A stretch of 64,000 bases of DNA from DATARH01 sp036268075 (GTDB taxonomy: Bacteria; Pseudomonadota; Alphaproteobacteria; ATCC43930; CGMCC-115725), in NCBI GenBank assembly GCA_036268075.1, contig DATAUV010000060.1, forward strand, positions 26,780 to 90,779, read 5' to 3'. Of the stretch, positions 62,900-64,000 are shown in pieces. Every line of letters starts with the position of its first letter. The stretch's first letter is position 1. Under the pieces are notes generated by a model. The model did not search any database. It saw nothing but the letters and a program-made list of their open reading frames with translations, and had not been told where the DNA came from. The translations under genes were made by a program, and so were the position numbers.

Positions 62900-64000
62900 G
62901 TCGTGGCCGGCAAAGGATGCGGTCAAACGCAGCAGTTAGCGCTTGGACGGGGGTCGAAACCCCTGTTGGCGCGCGCCAAGCGACGTAGCCATCAGGCCGG
63001 ACGAGCACGGCCCCGTCCTCTTTTAGGCCGTAGGTGGTGGGCCAGGCGCCATCGGGGTCGCGGATTTCATTCCCGCCGATAATTTGCGCCACCAGTTCCG
63101 GCCGGTCGGGGCGAGCGACCTCAGCCACAGCCTGCTGCCACGCCTCGCCCTGTGGACCGGTAAGCAAGACGAAGCGCCCGCCGAACAGATCGATCGTCGA
63201 GATCCGCTCTCCGCCGCGCTCAAGCCAGACATGCGGGGCGCGGCAGCCGGGACGGGCGGAGGGGGCGTACTGGGTGACCGGGTCATCGACCGGCTCGGGC
63301 GTCGAGCCGTCGGGGATCACTGCCGCCGATTCGTAGGAGACGCCGAAGATCAGGCCCTGCTCGTTGAGGAATTCCGAACGAGGGAGCTTGGCGCTGTCCT
63401 GGCGTGTAGCGCGGCCCATCGACAGGGAGTTTTCGAGGGCATTGCGCGTGGTGACGAGGCCGAGCGGCTGCCGCTCGGCGTGGTAGGTGTCGAGGAGGCC
63501 GGGGCCGGTCTGTTCCGTCAACACCGCGGCAAGCTTCCAGCACAAATTCTGCACGTCCTGGACGCCGGTGTTCATGCCGAAACCGCCGGTCGGCGGCATC
63601 TCGTGGGCGGCGTCGCCGGCGAGGAACAGGCGGCCGTCGCGGTAGCGGTCGGCGACGACCGCCGCGGCCTCCCAATAGCTGACACCGAGGATCTTGACCG
63701 GCAGATCGGGGATTCCGACGCCTTGCCGGATCAGCGCCATGCATCGTTCGGGGGTGAAATCTCCGGCGGTGTAGCCGTAGTGGCTGAGGCTATGGATCAG
63801 AAAACTCCAGCGATCATGGGCGTTGATGGTAAGGAACGTCGCGCGCAGATCAGGCTGTTCCACGAAATACAGTGCCGCCGGCCGATGCGCCGTCCATGGC
63901 CGCAGGTCGGCGTTGAACAGGATGTTGACGCTGTCGTAGACGCTTTCCCGGCCGATCATCCGCACGTCCAGCATCCGCCGGATGCGGCTCTGGGCGCCGT
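62892..64000 (-). CDS. FAD-dependent monooxygenase (5' end outside the window)
   Basis: Flavin hydroxylase of the PheA/TfdB family. The GD motif GRLFLAGDAAHEMPPTGGFG and MNTGVQDVQNLCWKLA (FAD ribityl-binding region) are clear, with a C-terminal thioredoxin-like domain (GRFVLLTG, VLVRPDGYVAWRA). The frame is open through base 64000 and before the first ATG (63974) reads GAQSRIRRMLDV, the second FAD/NADPH motif, so the N-terminal part lies outside. It probably hydroxylates an aromatic ring. Ends 8 bp inside the vapC gene on the opposite strand. Confidence 0.9.
   Translation of the reverse strand, partial: GAQSRIRRMLDVRMIGRESVYDSVNILFNADLRPWTAHRPAALYFVEQPDLRATFLTINAHDRWSFLIHSLSHYGYTAGDFTPERCMALIRQGVGIPDLPVKILGVSYWEAAAVVADRYRDGRLFLAGDAAHEMPPTGGFGMNTGVQDVQNLCWKLAAVLTEQTGPGLLDTYHAERQPLGLVTTRNALENSLSMGRATRQDSAKLPRSEFLNEQGLIFGVSYESAAVIPDGSTPEPVDDPVTQYAPSARPGCRAPHVWLERGGERISTIDLFGGRFVLLTGPQGEAWQQAVAEVARPDRPELVAQIIGGNEIRDPDGAWPTTYGLKEDGAVLVRPDGYVAWRAPTGVSTPVQALTAAFDRILCRPRPS

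Overview
The window is about 64 kb of GC-rich bacterial chromosome carrying roughly 75 protein genes and no rRNA or tRNA that I can see. The organism is most likely an alphaproteobacterium, probably Rhodospirillales-like or a related uncultured soil lineage. The reasons are the run aroQ-accB-accC-aat-DUF2155-mlaD-NDUFA12, a DUF1491 gene, a DUF3309 gene, a B12-dependent ribonucleotide reductase, and a GGAAC/GTT (EcfG-like) promoter before a CsbD stress gene. Several families of palindromic dispersed repeats sit between genes, often starting at a stop codon.

Layout. 1-3.6 kb (minus): two peptide-type ABC permeases, gluconokinase and transaldolase (cut by the window edge). 3.6-10.7 kb: amidohydrolase, CsbD and DUF3309 stress genes, an enoyl-CoA hydratase plus family III CoA-transferase pair, a TVP38 membrane protein, a small secreted protein flanked by direct repeats, another crotonase and an SDR. 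10.7-12.1 kb: a BrnTA toxin-antitoxin pair with a shortened toxin, and a lactonase-like metallo-hydrolase. 12.3-17.6 kb: a divergent cluster of a sugar isomerase-like protein and a WcbI protein with three N-terminal repeats facing an acyl carrier protein and a fatty acyl-AMP ligase. 17.6-20.3 kb: a lipoprotein, DUF1491, a Nudix hydrolase and dCTP deaminase. 20.3-22.1 kb: a lower-GC island with a CoiA-like/DUF6035 nuclease-like gene. 22.2-27.4 kb: cysK, alaX, mercaptopyruvate sulfurtransferase, GNAT, two small secreted paralogues, pyrF and ridA.

27.5-37.8 kb is a form II CO-dehydrogenase-type (molybdenum hydroxylase) cluster: coxG, coxS-coxL-coxM, then a lone antitoxin and a CHRD protein, then the maturation genes coxD (MoxR), coxE (VWA), a split xdhC and a fused molybdopterin-binding/nucleotidyltransferase. 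37.8-41.6 kb: papain-like protein, unknowns, alpha/beta hydrolase, CopD-like membrane protein and GST. 41.7-46.3 kb is the conserved housekeeping run named above. 46.6-50.3 kb: nrdJ with putative NrdR boxes. 50.3-54.9 kb: small genes, a divergent pair of paralogues of unknown function, then rfbB-rfbA. 55-64 kb: aminotransferase, serine hydrolase, lipoprotein, polysaccharide deacetylase, a second crotonase/CoA-transferase module, a dihaem cytochrome c, VapBC and a truncated FAD monooxygenase.

The most interesting signal is a link between two distant loci. The beta-rich unit repeated three times in the WcbI protein (13.2-15.4 kb) also appears to form the C-terminal domain of the two divergent paralogues beside rfbBA (50.8-53.0 kb). 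With the ACP/acyl-AMP ligase pair facing the WcbI gene, this suggests an undescribed pathway for acyl-modified surface glycans. That function is inference, not something the sequence proves.
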